From the NCBI GenBank assembly GCA_963607765.1, contig CAVDDT010000023.1, positions 1 to 64,000 on the forward strand: 64,000 bases of DNA. The letters run 5' to 3'. Source of the stretch: Colivicinus sp963607765. GTDB lineage: Bacteria > Bacillota_I > Bacilli_A > Erysipelotrichales > Erysipelotrichaceae. Below, one piece after another: positions 8,856 to 16,673 of this stretch. The notes beneath the pieces were generated by a model. It searched no databases. It saw only the letters and a list, made by a program, of their open reading frames with translations, and was not told the DNA's origin. Every line of letters starts with the position of its first letter. Positions within the stretch are counted from its first letter, which is position 1. Position numbers and translations under genes: made by a program.

Positions 8856-8908
8856 ATTATAGTTTCTTTTTACAATTAATTGCATATTAACTAAATAAAT
8901 GCTACTAT
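8856..8908. promoter_or_regulatory. Back-to-back pyrR and uraA promoters sharing one -35 core
   Basis: On the minus strand, TGCAAT (8884-8879), a 17-bp spacer and TATAAT (8861-8856) point to pyrR. On the plus strand, TTGCAT (8880-8885), a 17-bp spacer and TACTAT (8903-8908) point to uraA. Both -35 boxes lie within ATTGCAT. Confidence 0.6.
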
Positions 8909-8914
8909 GCAAGA

Positions 8915-9016
8915 GATAAATAAAGCATCTTTAAATCTGATACTGAGATATCAGCAAGGCTTAGCGTAAACAATGATAGGAACACTCTACCTTGCTAAAT
9001 CTAGCAGGGCGTTTTT
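8915..9016 (+). promoter_or_regulatory. PyrR-type transcription attenuator in the uraA leader
   Basis: CTGATA (8937-8942) and TATCAG (8949-8954) form a stem closing the hexaloop CTGAGA, which fits the PyrR-binding loop consensus CNGNGA. The terminator is CCTTGCTA (8990-8997) with TAGCAGGG (9002-9009) and a T run. AGCAAGG (8953-8959) can instead pair with CCTTGCT (8990-8996) as antiterminator, and the PyrR hairpin would block it. High UMP would stop uraA transcription. Confidence 0.8.
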
Positions 9017-9041
9017 ATTTATCTAGATAAGAGGAATAAAC

Positions 9042-10412
9042 ATGAAACTAATTTACGACATTCAAGACAAACCTCCTGTAAAACAAAATCTTATGTTTGC
9101 CTTACAAGAGATGATCGCAATCATGGCCGCAACTCTATTAGTACCTATCCTAATGAGCCAATATGGTCTACCAAGTGATCCAGCAGCTGCATTATTTGGC
9201 GCAGGAGTCGGAACACTTGTCTACATCTTTTTCACCAAGAAGAAAAGTCCAGTATTCTTGGGAAGTTCATTCGCTTTCCTTGGCGCTTATTCAACTTCAA
9301 TAAGTGCAGGATATGGATATTGGGGAATTATTGTCGGCGTAGGAATTGCTGCACTAGTATATGTAATCTTTGCGCTTATTATAAAAGCAGTAGGATCTGT
9401 TTGGGTTAATAAATTATTACCTGCTGTAATAGCTGGACCAATTGTATCACTTATTGGATTATCACTATCAAGTACTGCTACTTCATGGATGAGCAGCAAT
9501 GGTGGATCTGAATATTCGCTTGTGACAATCGCTATTGGCTTAATTACTTTCTTTGCAATAGTATTTGCAAGTGTTAAAGGAAACAAAACAACTAAGTTAT
9601 TCCCATTTGTTGTAGGAATAGGCTTTGGCTATATTATTTCCCTAGTATGTACTTTGATTGGAAACGCAACCGGAAATACCGCTTTACAAGTATTAGATTT
9701 ATCAATATTCACTGAAACATTCGTGCCATTTAGGCTTACTTCTATAATCGATTATCCTAAGATTTATATCTTGCAAGCAATCAAGACAAATGGTCAATAT
9801 CTTCCAATTGATGCCACAGCTATAATCAACCTAATTCTAGTATTTGCTCCGCTTTCAGTAGTTCTATTATGTGAACATATCGGTGATCACAAAAACGTAA
9901 GCAATATTATTAACAGAGACTTAATTGAAGAACCAGGTCTAGATAAGACATTATTAGGTGATGGTGTAGGCTCGTTTGTAGGAACTGTATTTGGCTGTTG
10001 TGCAAACACTACATATGGTGAATCAGTAGCTTGTGTCGCAATTACTGGAAATGCTTCAGTAAGTACACTATTTTATACTGCTATTGGCTGCATCCTATTG
10101 TCATTCTTCACACCATTTATCACATTTATCAATTCAATTCCAAAATGCGTAATGGGTGGTGCTTGTGTAGCTCTATATGGATTTATTGCCGCAAGTGGTC
10201 TGCAGCTTCTATCTAAAGTAGACTTAGGCGATAATCGAAATCTATATCCAGTAGCCGCAATATTTGTGTGTGGTATTGGTGGCTTAGTATTGGACTTTGG
10301 CTATAATCCAGCTACAGGTGGATCACTTATTTCAATAACTTCTCTTGCAGTCGCAATGATTGTTGGAATAATAACCAGAAGAATTTGTGGTCCTGGTAAA
10401 GATAGAGATTAA
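9042..10412 (+). CDS. uraA: Uracil permease (nucleobase:cation symporter-2 family)
   Basis: 456 residues with about 14 hydrophobic segments. The NCS2 layout is clear: an N-terminal QEMIAIMAATLLVPIL segment, a substrate-helix region around VPFRLTSI, and FAPLSVVLLCEHIGDHKN, which carries the conserved Glu-His that binds uracil in UraA-type proteins, then GDGVGSFVGTVFGCCANTTYGE. It imports uracil with a proton. The ribosome site AGAGG (9029-9033) is just after the attenuator. Regulation by the adjacent PyrR through the leader is strongly suggested and supports uracil rather than xanthine. Confidence 0.93.
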   Translation: MKLIYDIQDKPPVKQNLMFALQEMIAIMAATLLVPILMSQYGLPSDPAAALFGAGVGTLVYIFFTKKKSPVFLGSSFAFLGAYSTSISAGYGYWGIIVGVGIAALVYVIFALIIKAVGSVWVNKLLPAVIAGPIVSLIGLSLSSTATSWMSSNGGSEYSLVTIAIGLITFFAIVFASVKGNKTTKLFPFVVGIGFGYIISLVCTLIGNATGNTALQVLDLSIFTETFVPFRLTSIIDYPKIYILQAIKTNGQYLPIDATAIINLILVFAPLSVVLLCEHIGDHKNVSNIINRDLIEEPGLDKTLLGDGVGSFVGTVFGCCANTTYGESVACVAITGNASVSTLFYTAIGCILLSFFTPFITFINSIPKCVMGGACVALYGFIAASGLQLLSKVDLGDNRNLYPVAAIFVCGIGGLVLDFGYNPATGGSLISITSLAVAMIVGIITRRICGPGKDRD

Positions 10413-10418
10413 TAAAAC

Positions 10419-10455
10419 AAAGGTGATTATGTTTAATATAATCACCTTTTTCTTT
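10419..10455. terminator. Bidirectional terminator between uraA and the 10454-11116 gene
   Basis: Stem AAAGGTGATTA (10419-10429) with TAATCACCTTT (10439-10449) is followed by T runs on both strands and serves convergent genes. Confidence 0.85.
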
Positions 10456-11116
10456 AATATATATCTCGAAATGTACAAATGTAATCAAAATGGCTATAAC
10501 CATAATCATTGTAAGTATTATTCTTACATTGCCAAGAAAAGCCTAAATCAAATTCATGTGCATTAAAATTGTTGAACAAAGATTTATTATAAGCTTTACG
10601 TTGTTGAGCTTCGGTATAGTAAACATTATTCAATTTAGTTGTTACTTTAAAATAAATATTTATATCATAGTCATCTAATGAAATTTCATTTGTCTTAACA
10701 TATTTTTCATAAAATTCTTTTACAGTCATCCAAGTAAACATATAACTAGACTTTTCATCAGCACTATCATAATCATATCTTAAACAACTAATATAGTATG
10801 GAGTATAATCACCATAGGCATTCACAAAATCTTCAAACGAAGAATCTACACTAATACCTTTTGTTGTTATATAAGTAGGATTTTCATTATAATCTCTGTT
10901 CCAATCATAGTAAGATTCACTTGACTTAAATGATTTGATTGGAGAAATGATTTCACTTGTTTGATAGTCTAACAAGACATAATCATCTATTTCTAGATAG
11001 CCATTTGGTGCTTTAACACTTGTATCAACAATTAAGGTAGTATTATTTATATAAAGTCTTAACAAGCACGCTAAAACAATTGTGACAAACAATAATATGT
11101 ACCGTTTTTTATTCAT
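10454..11116 (-). CDS. Unknown membrane-anchored or secreted protein
   Basis: 220 residues. A Lys/Arg-led hydrophobic segment (about 6-25, YILLFVTIVLACLLRLYI) looks like a signal anchor. The rest is a Tyr/Asp/Asn-rich extracytoplasmic domain with alternating hydrophobics and no family I recognise. The ATG (11116) has no Shine-Dalgarno, and TATAAT at 11128-11123 ends 6 nt before it, so it probably has its own leaderless message though it follows the recR-linked genes by 12 nt. Confidence 0.6.
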   Translation of the reverse strand: MNKKRYILLFVTIVLACLLRLYINNTTLIVDTSVKAPNGYLEIDDYVLLDYQTSEIISPIKSFKSSESYYDWNRDYNENPTYITTKGISVDSSFEDFVNAYGDYTPYYISCLRYDYDSADEKSSYMFTWMTVKEFYEKYVKTNEISLDDYDINIYFKVTTKLNNVYYTEAQQRKAYNKSLFNNFNAHEFDLGFSWQCKNNTYNDYGYSHFDYICTFRDIY

Positions 11117-11128
11117 GGGAATATTATA

Positions 11129-12001
11129 TTATAAGAATTGTTTATTTAAAATTGCCTCAAGCTTTTTATCACCATTACTAGTTTTAAAATATAATTTATA
11201 AGAATCTTTATAATAACGATAAATATTGTTTCGATAAAGCTCTGCTTGACCTATCACATATCTAATATCCACCTTTTTAGAAGCATATAAAACTATTAAG
11301 ACATTTTTATTATCAATATAATAAAGATCCAACTTAGAATTACCAATAAAATTACATAATGGATTTCTTTCAATTAGTTTTTTCATCAAATTATGAGCTC
11401 TTTTATACTTATCTTCTCTTAAAGGATAATCACCATATTCATTATTAATAAGCCTTAAAGAATAAGCTATCTTTTCATCTTCTAATATCTTATCCATATC
11501 CTCACTATAAGACCACACATCAATAATGTCTTTTGCCCTATCAAGCATATCCAATACCATTGTCTCAGGCTTGATATAAACATAAGATTCTAGATTGTTA
11601 GAAATATTAATATTGAACTCACTAAGATAAATAGGCCCACCCAAAAAGATAACATCCTTTAGACAAAAAGAAGTAATTTGTTTTGGAAGCTCATGATTCT
11701 TGCTTACTCTACAAATAGCTTCTCTAAATTCATTGAAAGAATTATAACCATTGCCCTTCTTATATTTATTCCACAAGGTCTTAGGTGCGTTCACATAAAT
11801 TCTATCTAGTCTTGCAAAACCAACAATACCCTTTTCCTTATTTCTTTTAATCTTCTTATCTAGAAAGAAAATAATATCTCCTTCTTTAAAATCACTAAAA
11901 CTATTTTTGATAGAAAGACGCCAAAAATACATCACCTTACTAGAATTAAGGCGATGAAATTCAAGCATTTTATGATCAGCTATATAAGCTATGGCGGCCA
12001 T
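11129..12001 (-). CDS. Unknown protein, possible EVE/PUA-like N-terminal domain
   Basis: 290 residues. The first 70 residues (VMYFWRLSIKN, FKEGDIIFFLDKK, KGIVGFARLDRIYV) have the strand pattern of EVE/PUA-like folds that sense modified nucleic acid bases. The C-terminal part has SKLDLYYIDNKNVLIVLYASKK and then a QAELYR segment, faintly like a PD-(D/E)XK nuclease with key acids lost. Both assignments are inference from pattern. Its ATG directly follows the stop of the DUF1887-like gene, with GGAGGG in that gene's last codons as ribosome site, so the two are translated together. Confidence 0.45.
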   Translation of the reverse strand: MAAIAYIADHKMLEFHRLNSSKVMYFWRLSIKNSFSDFKEGDIIFFLDKKIKRNKEKGIVGFARLDRIYVNAPKTLWNKYKKGNGYNSFNEFREAICRVSKNHELPKQITSFCLKDVIFLGGPIYLSEFNINISNNLESYVYIKPETMVLDMLDRAKDIIDVWSYSEDMDKILEDEKIAYSLRLINNEYGDYPLREDKYKRAHNLMKKLIERNPLCNFIGNSKLDLYYIDNKNVLIVLYASKKVDIRYVIGQAELYRNNIYRYYKDSYKLYFKTSNGDKKLEAILNKQFL

Positions 12002-13135
12002 TTACCCTCCTATCTTTTCATAATTATAAGTACCATCAATAATACTTAAGAAAACTCTAGCTATATTTCCGTTTAAGAAAGTAGTTTCATCTATTATATA
12101 AATCCCAAGTTCTTCGGCTTTTGCGTATATATTAGGGCGTTTAATATTCAAATCATTATTTATACAAACTACCGGCTTTGAATATTCATTCCCAAACATC
12201 ACATTATGAACTTTAATCTCATTTAAATCATCAGTTTCAACTTTATTAGATTTTATACTAGTAAAAAGGAGACTATTGTCCTTTAAAACCAAACAATCAA
12301 GTTCACAATTTACTGGATATCGCCATTGTTCGCTATTAAATTCAATGGTTACCGACATCTTTACATCATCAAATAAATTACTATCAATCAACTTATGATA
12401 AATATAGTTTTCTAAGAAGGTGCCAGATACTAAAAATAGTTTTCTGATTTCAGTGTTATAAAAGATTACTTTATTATCTTCTATTTTAAATAAACCAAGT
12501 TCATTATATCTTTGAAAGTTTTCATCACTAGTAATCTTATTTTTAATATTGTCATTTATATAGTAGATATCATCTTTATGCTCACAATTAATAATTAAAC
12601 TATTAATCTTTGAAACATAATTAGTAAAAATACTATAATCTTTTTTATTCTTTTCGATAGCGCTGTAAATTAGTTCAACTGTTTTTTTGTCTTTACATGG
12701 TCTATGTAAACTAGAAACAATTCTTCCTCCATTTAAAGTTAAAAGGTCTTCAATGGATAATTTAACCAACTCATCACAAATAATCTTGTGACTATGGTAT
12801 TCTTTAATAATTCTATCCAAGCCATCATAATAAATTATTTCCAAATCATTCTTTAAAGCACATTCACACAATACTAAAGAAATATATTTATTTGCGCTAA
12901 CATCAATTATTTCATTATCTTTAATTAGATTTGAAATTTCATCTTCTTCTATTTTTAAAAACTTAACTTCGATATTTTTATGGTTTTTGATAACTCTTAA
13001 ACAATTCTCTTTTTTATTTTCGTTTATCTCATGGTGATATACATAAACAACTGACTCAATATCCAAACTTAAAGGAACAATCACATTGCTAAAATTATCA
13101 TGATCATCAAAAGCCTTTATTAATCTCTTACTCAT
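12002..13135 (-). CDS. DUF1887/Card1-like protein (CARF-like plus nuclease-like domain)
   Basis: 377 residues. The N-terminal 125 residues have an alpha/beta CARF-like layout ending in IIDVSANKYISLVL, where related proteins have a GGTK ligand motif. A middle helical part leads to a C-terminal domain with SGTFLENYIYHKL and CELDCLVLKDNSLLFTSIKSN. This matches the DUF1887 PD-(D/E)XK nuclease, except that the usual acid before Ile/Val-Lys is Ser. Card1/Can2 enzymes are cyclic-oligoadenylate-activated nucleases of type III CRISPR, but no CRISPR or cas gene is visible. ATG 13135 overlaps the recR stop by 8 bp. The family call is moderate. Confidence 0.6.
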   Translation of the reverse strand: MSKRLIKAFDDHDNFSNVIVPLSLDIESVVYVYHHEINENKKENCLRVIKNHKNIEVKFLKIEEDEISNLIKDNEIIDVSANKYISLVLCECALKNDLEIIYYDGLDRIIKEYHSHKIICDELVKLSIEDLLTLNGGRIVSSLHRPCKDKKTVELIYSAIEKNKKDYSIFTNYVSKINSLIINCEHKDDIYYINDNIKNKITSDENFQRYNELGLFKIEDNKVIFYNTEIRKLFLVSGTFLENYIYHKLIDSNLFDDVKMSVTIEFNSEQWRYPVNCELDCLVLKDNSLLFTSIKSNKVETDDLNEIKVHNVMFGNEYSKPVVCINNDLNIKRPNIYAKAEELGIYIIDETTFLNGNIARVFLSIIDGTYNYEKIGG

Positions 13136-13724
13136 TTTCAATAGCCTTACGATTATTCATTGCCTTTATCAAAGTAAGTTCATCAGCATAATCCAAGTTA
13201 GCACCCATAGGCAAGCCATGAGCTAATCTTGTGACTAACACATCATATTTCTTTAAAACTTTATCAAGATATAAAGCAGTCATTTCTCCATCCATAGTTG
13301 GTGATGTGGCGATTATTACTTCCTTTATGCCATCTAATCTATTTAATAACTTATCAATATTTAAATCTTCTGGAAAAAGACCTTTATTAGAAGAAAGGAG
13401 CCCATTTAAAACATGATAAAGTCCATTATAGGTTTCTGTCTTTTCCAAGGCAATAACATCTTGTGGATATCCAACCACCATAATAGTAGAAGTATCTCTT
13501 TTATCATCCTTGCATATAGGACACAATTCATCATCACAAATAAAGCCACATTTATTGCATTTTCTAATACTTTTAATACCATTTAAAGCATTAACATATT
13601 CATCAATTTCTTCACTGCTCAAATCAAGCAAATGAAAAGCATACCTACTAGCTGTTTTATTTCCAACTCCAGGCAATTTTTCATAGATGTCTATTATTTT
13701 TTGAAAATTATCAGGGTATATCAT
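13128..13724 (-). CDS. recR: Recombination mediator RecR
   Basis: 198 residues, the family length. A helix-hairpin-helix (LPGVGNKTASRYAFHL, about 16-31), a four-Cys zinc motif (CNKCGF and CPICKD, about 55-71), and a Toprim domain (STIMVVGYPQDVIALEKT onward) are intact. RecR with RecO and RecF loads RecA on gapped DNA. It overlaps the dnaX stop by 4 bp, in the conserved dnaX-recR order; the usual intervening YbaB gene is absent here. Confidence 0.96.
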   Translation of the reverse strand: MIYPDNFQKIIDIYEKLPGVGNKTASRYAFHLLDLSSEEIDEYVNALNGIKSIRKCNKCGFICDDELCPICKDDKRDTSTIMVVGYPQDVIALEKTETYNGLYHVLNGLLSSNKGLFPEDLNIDKLLNRLDGIKEVIIATSPTMDGEMTALYLDKVLKKYDVLVTRLAHGLPMGANLDYADELTLIKAMNNRKAIENE

Positions 13725-15448
13725 TCTTCAATTCTCACATTATCAAATAATTGTTTGACCTTTTCCTCATTAGTTAATTCTTTTTGAATAACTGGTTTTT
13801 TAACAATTGGTCTAACATAATCTTTTTCCTTAGCAATCTTTTTATATAAAGACACCAACTCTGCTTGTTGTTCCTCATAAATACCATAAACTACCTTATC
13901 AATTCCGAGTTCTTCTAATAAAAATTGATATAAATCATTTTTCATTTCCCTGGAATTAATATTATTAATAGCTAACTTAGGACCAACCACAATAATTACA
14001 TCTTTGCCACTAGCAAATAATTTCGTGTCCTTTAAAAGCTCATAAAATTTGCGCTTATCTGGCTCAAATTTATACATATCCAGTCGATTGTAGATAATTG
14101 AATCACTTATCTTATCGTTTTTATTTGCAGTTAAAAGTAATCCAGCAAGATATGTTAAATCAACGCTTGTATCTTCTGTTTGATATGTTTCTTGAACAAC
14201 TGGTTCAACATATTCTTCTTTAATTACATTTTCTTTTACAATTGTATTAGCCTTTTCTTCAACAATTTCTTTTTCAATCTTTTTAGGCTCTTGTTTTATA
14301 ATTTCTTTTCCTATTGCTTGCGGTTTTTCAATAACTATTTCTTTTTTAACTTCTTTAGTATTTTTATTTCTTGAAATTAAATTCTTGCTCATTTTTACCA
14401 AAGCAAGTTCAAAATAAGAAACAAAATTTTGATTACCTTTTGTCTTACTTAAAGAAGTTTCAATATAATTAATATCTTCTATCAAACTAGAAACACCAAT
14501 ATTATCCAAGATGTCTTTTGCTTGTATAGTATTCAACTTATTTAATAATGTTTCATCAGCACCATCACTATAAATTAATGCCTCTTTAATTATTTCAAGT
14601 AAATCAATGGCTAATCTTTTAATATCGATTCCAGCATTATACATTTCTCTTAATAAAGATATTGCCTGAGTAATATTGTTATGTGCATCTAATAAAAGAT
14701 TAACCTTTTCTTCGCTGCTAGATAAACCAAATACTTTTCTCACATCTTCTAAATAAACACCATTATTATTATAAGAAAGCATTTGTTCAAGGATTGAAAG
14801 AGCATCTCTCATTCCGCCCTCTGCTAATATTGCAATTTCTTCGATTGCCTTATCTTCAAACTCAATATTTTCCTTATTTAAGATTTCTATCATCTTCTTT
14901 TTCATATTAAAAATAGAAATCTTAGAGAAATTATATCTTTGACATCTACTTAAAACAGTAGGAATGATTTTTTGAGGATCAGTTGTCGCTAAAATAAATA
15001 CCACGTGTGCTGGTGGTTCTTCTAAAGTTTTTAACAGTGCATTAAAAGCCGAAGCACTAAGCATATGAACTTCATCAATTATATATACTTTATATTTTCC
15101 AAGCATTGGCGCATAAGGAACTTGTTCAATTATTTCTCTTATATCATCAACACTGTTATTACTAGCTGCATCTAGTTCAATAATATCAGGATGATTATTT
15201 TCTTTAAAAGCTAGACAACTTGAACATTCATCACACGCTTCATTTTCAAAATGTTCACAATTTATGGCCTTTGCGAATAACTTTGCGATAGTTGTCTTAC
15301 CAGTACCTCTTGGGCCTGCAAATAAATATGCATGGGCAATTTTATTATTTTTAATCGCATTAATTAATGTCTTTATAATATACTCTTGTCCAACAACTTC
15401 ACTAAATTTACTTGGACGATACGCTCTATATAATACCTGATAACTCAT
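13721..15448 (-). CDS. dnaX: DNA polymerase III subunits gamma/tau
   Basis: 575 residues. The clamp-loader AAA core has GPRGTGKTTIAKLFAKA, a four-Cys zinc module (CEHFENEACDECSSC), Walker B VYIIDEVHML and sensor SRCQRY. After domain III there is a Lys/Glu-rich linker (about 365-430) and a C-terminal tau-like domain. A TTG at 15463 would add five residues, but TATAAT (15460-15455) overlaps it, so I start at ATG 15448, 6 nt after that -10, with no Shine-Dalgarno. It begins the dnaX-recR-DUF1887-like-EVE-like operon. Confidence 0.95.
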   Translation of the reverse strand: MSYQVLYRAYRPSKFSEVVGQEYIIKTLINAIKNNKIAHAYLFAGPRGTGKTTIAKLFAKAINCEHFENEACDECSSCLAFKENNHPDIIELDAASNNSVDDIREIIEQVPYAPMLGKYKVYIIDEVHMLSASAFNALLKTLEEPPAHVVFILATTDPQKIIPTVLSRCQRYNFSKISIFNMKKKMIEILNKENIEFEDKAIEEIAILAEGGMRDALSILEQMLSYNNNGVYLEDVRKVFGLSSSEEKVNLLLDAHNNITQAISLLREMYNAGIDIKRLAIDLLEIIKEALIYSDGADETLLNKLNTIQAKDILDNIGVSSLIEDINYIETSLSKTKGNQNFVSYFELALVKMSKNLISRNKNTKEVKKEIVIEKPQAIGKEIIKQEPKKIEKEIVEEKANTIVKENVIKEEYVEPVVQETYQTEDTSVDLTYLAGLLLTANKNDKISDSIIYNRLDMYKFEPDKRKFYELLKDTKLFASGKDVIIVVGPKLAINNINSREMKNDLYQFLLEELGIDKVVYGIYEEQQAELVSLYKKIAKEKDYVRPIVKKPVIQKELTNEEKVKQLFDNVRIEE

Positions 15449-15510
15449 AAGATAATTATACAATAAACTCCCTTATCTAATTTTCTATCTATCTATTGCC
15501 TTGGGAATAT

Positions 15511-15954
15511 TTATCTTTTATTCTTAAAAAAATCTTTTAATAGTTTTATGTACTCTTTAGATTCGATAAACTCACCATCCGGATAATGATTTATGTTTTT
15601 AATCTCTTTAATATTAATATTACTGCCAAAAGATCCCCCTTTTGGATCCTTAGCTGCATAATATACTTTTTTTATTCTACTATTTATTATTGCTCCGCCA
15701 CACATTAAACAAGGTTCAAGTGTAACATACATTTCACAATCATCCAAATGCCAGTTGTTTATTTTCTTGCTGGCTTTTTTGATACATTCAATCTCACTAT
15801 GTGCAGTAGCATCTTGTTTCTTTACTTTTTTATTATGAGCTTTAGCTAAAACTTCATCATTTTTTACAATTACACATCCAATCGGAACCTCATCCTCTTT
15901 AAATGCTTTTATTGCTTCTTTTATAGCTAAGTCCATATATTCTTGTTTATACAT
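15511..15954 (-). CDS. tadA: tRNA-specific adenosine deaminase TadA
   Basis: 147 residues. The zinc-dependent deaminase motifs are complete: HSEIECIKKA (His ligand and catalytic Glu) and PCLMCGGAI (two Cys ligands). It converts A34 of tRNA-Arg to inosine. ATG 15954 is chosen because the in-frame ORF upstream runs backward through the SRP RNA gene. TATAAT (15966-15961) ends 6 nt before this ATG, there is no Shine-Dalgarno, and the -10 sits directly after the SRP RNA terminator. Confidence 0.95.
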   Translation of the reverse strand: MYKQEYMDLAIKEAIKAFKEDEVPIGCVIVKNDEVLAKAHNKKVKKQDATAHSEIECIKKASKKINNWHLDDCEMYVTLEPCLMCGGAIINSRIKKVYYAAKDPKGGSFGSNINIKEIKNINHYPDGEFIESKEYIKLLKDFFKNKR

Positions 15955-15977
15955 AACTAAATTATACAAAATAAAAA

Positions 15978-16048
15978 GCGCACACAGATAGAGGGTCGTA
16001 TGGCTGCTACATTCCTGTCCTGACCAAGTTAGAGCATAACTGTTGCGC
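15978..16048 (-). ncRNA. ffs: Small bacterial SRP RNA (4.5S-type)
   Basis: The core at 16025-16002 reads GGTCAGG, then ACAGGAATGT with a GGAA tetraloop, then AGCAGCC, matching the Ffh-binding loop of SRP RNA. The ends GCGCAACAG and CTGTGTGCGC pair to close the molecule, giving only about 71 nt. A TATAAT (16060-16055) lies 6 nt upstream of the predicted 5' end and a TTTTTATTTT run follows the closing stem, so the terminal helix may also act as terminator. It forms the targeting particle with Ffh. Confidence 0.9.
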
Positions 16049-16054
16049 ATTAAA

Positions 16055-16060
16055 ATTATA
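16055..16060 (-). promoter_or_regulatory. -10 element of the SRP RNA gene
   Basis: TATAAT lies 6 nt before the predicted RNA start at 16048. A TTGACT lies 22 bp upstream, too far for a canonical -35. Confidence 0.5.
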
Positions 16061-16119
16061 TATTATTTTTTTGGGATTTAATAGTCAAATTTTGTAAAGT
16101 CGGATATCTCTTCTATTAT

Positions 16120-16599
16120 TTAAGGACTATCTAAATGTTTAAAATTACATTTATTATCTCTAACCATCTTTCTAATTCCTGCTTCTAAACCACTTTTAAC
16201 ACTTCCATATGAATCATCAAAAGCAATGATATTACCCATATTAGAATTAGACATTTTAATTATGTTTATAAATATCTATTCAAACCACAATAATTGAATA
16301 AAAATCTACATTATATTTAATTGGTACTGTCGCGAGTATTATACTAATCTTATTTTCTTTTAAATAATCTAATAATCTCTAGCTTCTAAAGGCTGATTTT
16401 TTCCATCATCTTTTTTAGTTGTCTCTTGGCATATTATTTCTTACCTTAAAGAATATTTATCTGATATGTCCCGGGAAACCGTCTTTCCTACTCCTTTAAA
16501 AAAGCTTTTAACATTGTAATTATTATTTGAAGATAAAATTATTTCTAATTCTCTATCAAATTTAATCTCATTTAAATTAAATATTGCTTTATCTATCAT
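16120..16599 (-). pseudogene. Decayed HAD-family phosphatase gene
   Basis: Reading the minus strand in shifting frames gives an almost complete HAD hydrolase with many lesions. An N-terminal MIDKAIFNLN aligns with the usual DxDGT strand but has lost its catalytic Asp. A cap-like segment (FFKGVGKTVSRDISDKY) follows, then stops and frameshifts. A piece like the middle domain (LEARDY, then KENKISIILATVP) and a C-terminal IIAFDDSYGSVKSGLEAGI resembling motif IV of beta-phosphoglucomutase-type HADs come last. The stretch 16049-16673 otherwise holds only the SRP promoter and two parS sites. Confidence 0.6.
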
Positions 16600-16611
16600 A
16601 GTTATATCATA

Positions 16612-16627
16612 TGTTCCACGTGGAACA
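16612..16627. promoter_or_regulatory. parS site 1 (ParB/Spo0J binding)
   Basis: TGTTCCACGTGGAACA is a perfect 16-bp palindrome matching the bacterial parS consensus TGTTNCACGTGNAACA. It lies 22 bp from a second copy and about 11.5 kb from the origin. Confidence 0.9.
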
Positions 16628-16641
16628 ATTTATAGAAAGAA

Positions 16642-16671
16642 AAAAGAATGTTCCACGTGGAACATTCTTTT
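16642..16671. promoter_or_regulatory. parS site 2 embedded in the serS terminator
   Basis: A second perfect TGTTCCACGTGGAACA (16649-16664) sits in a 30-bp palindrome (16642-16671). On the minus strand the palindrome starts 2 nt after the serS stop and runs into a T-rich stretch, so its RNA would be a strong hairpin with a T tract. The site can serve as both parS and intrinsic terminator. Confidence 0.85.
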
Positions 16672-16673
16672 GA

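Noticed and set aside
13721..15448. Programmed frameshift in dnaX giving a separate gamma product
   Set aside because: I see no clear slippery run followed by a hairpin in the expected region.
15955..16050. 32-codon upstream extension of tadA
   Set aside because: It translates the SRP RNA gene and the tadA -10.
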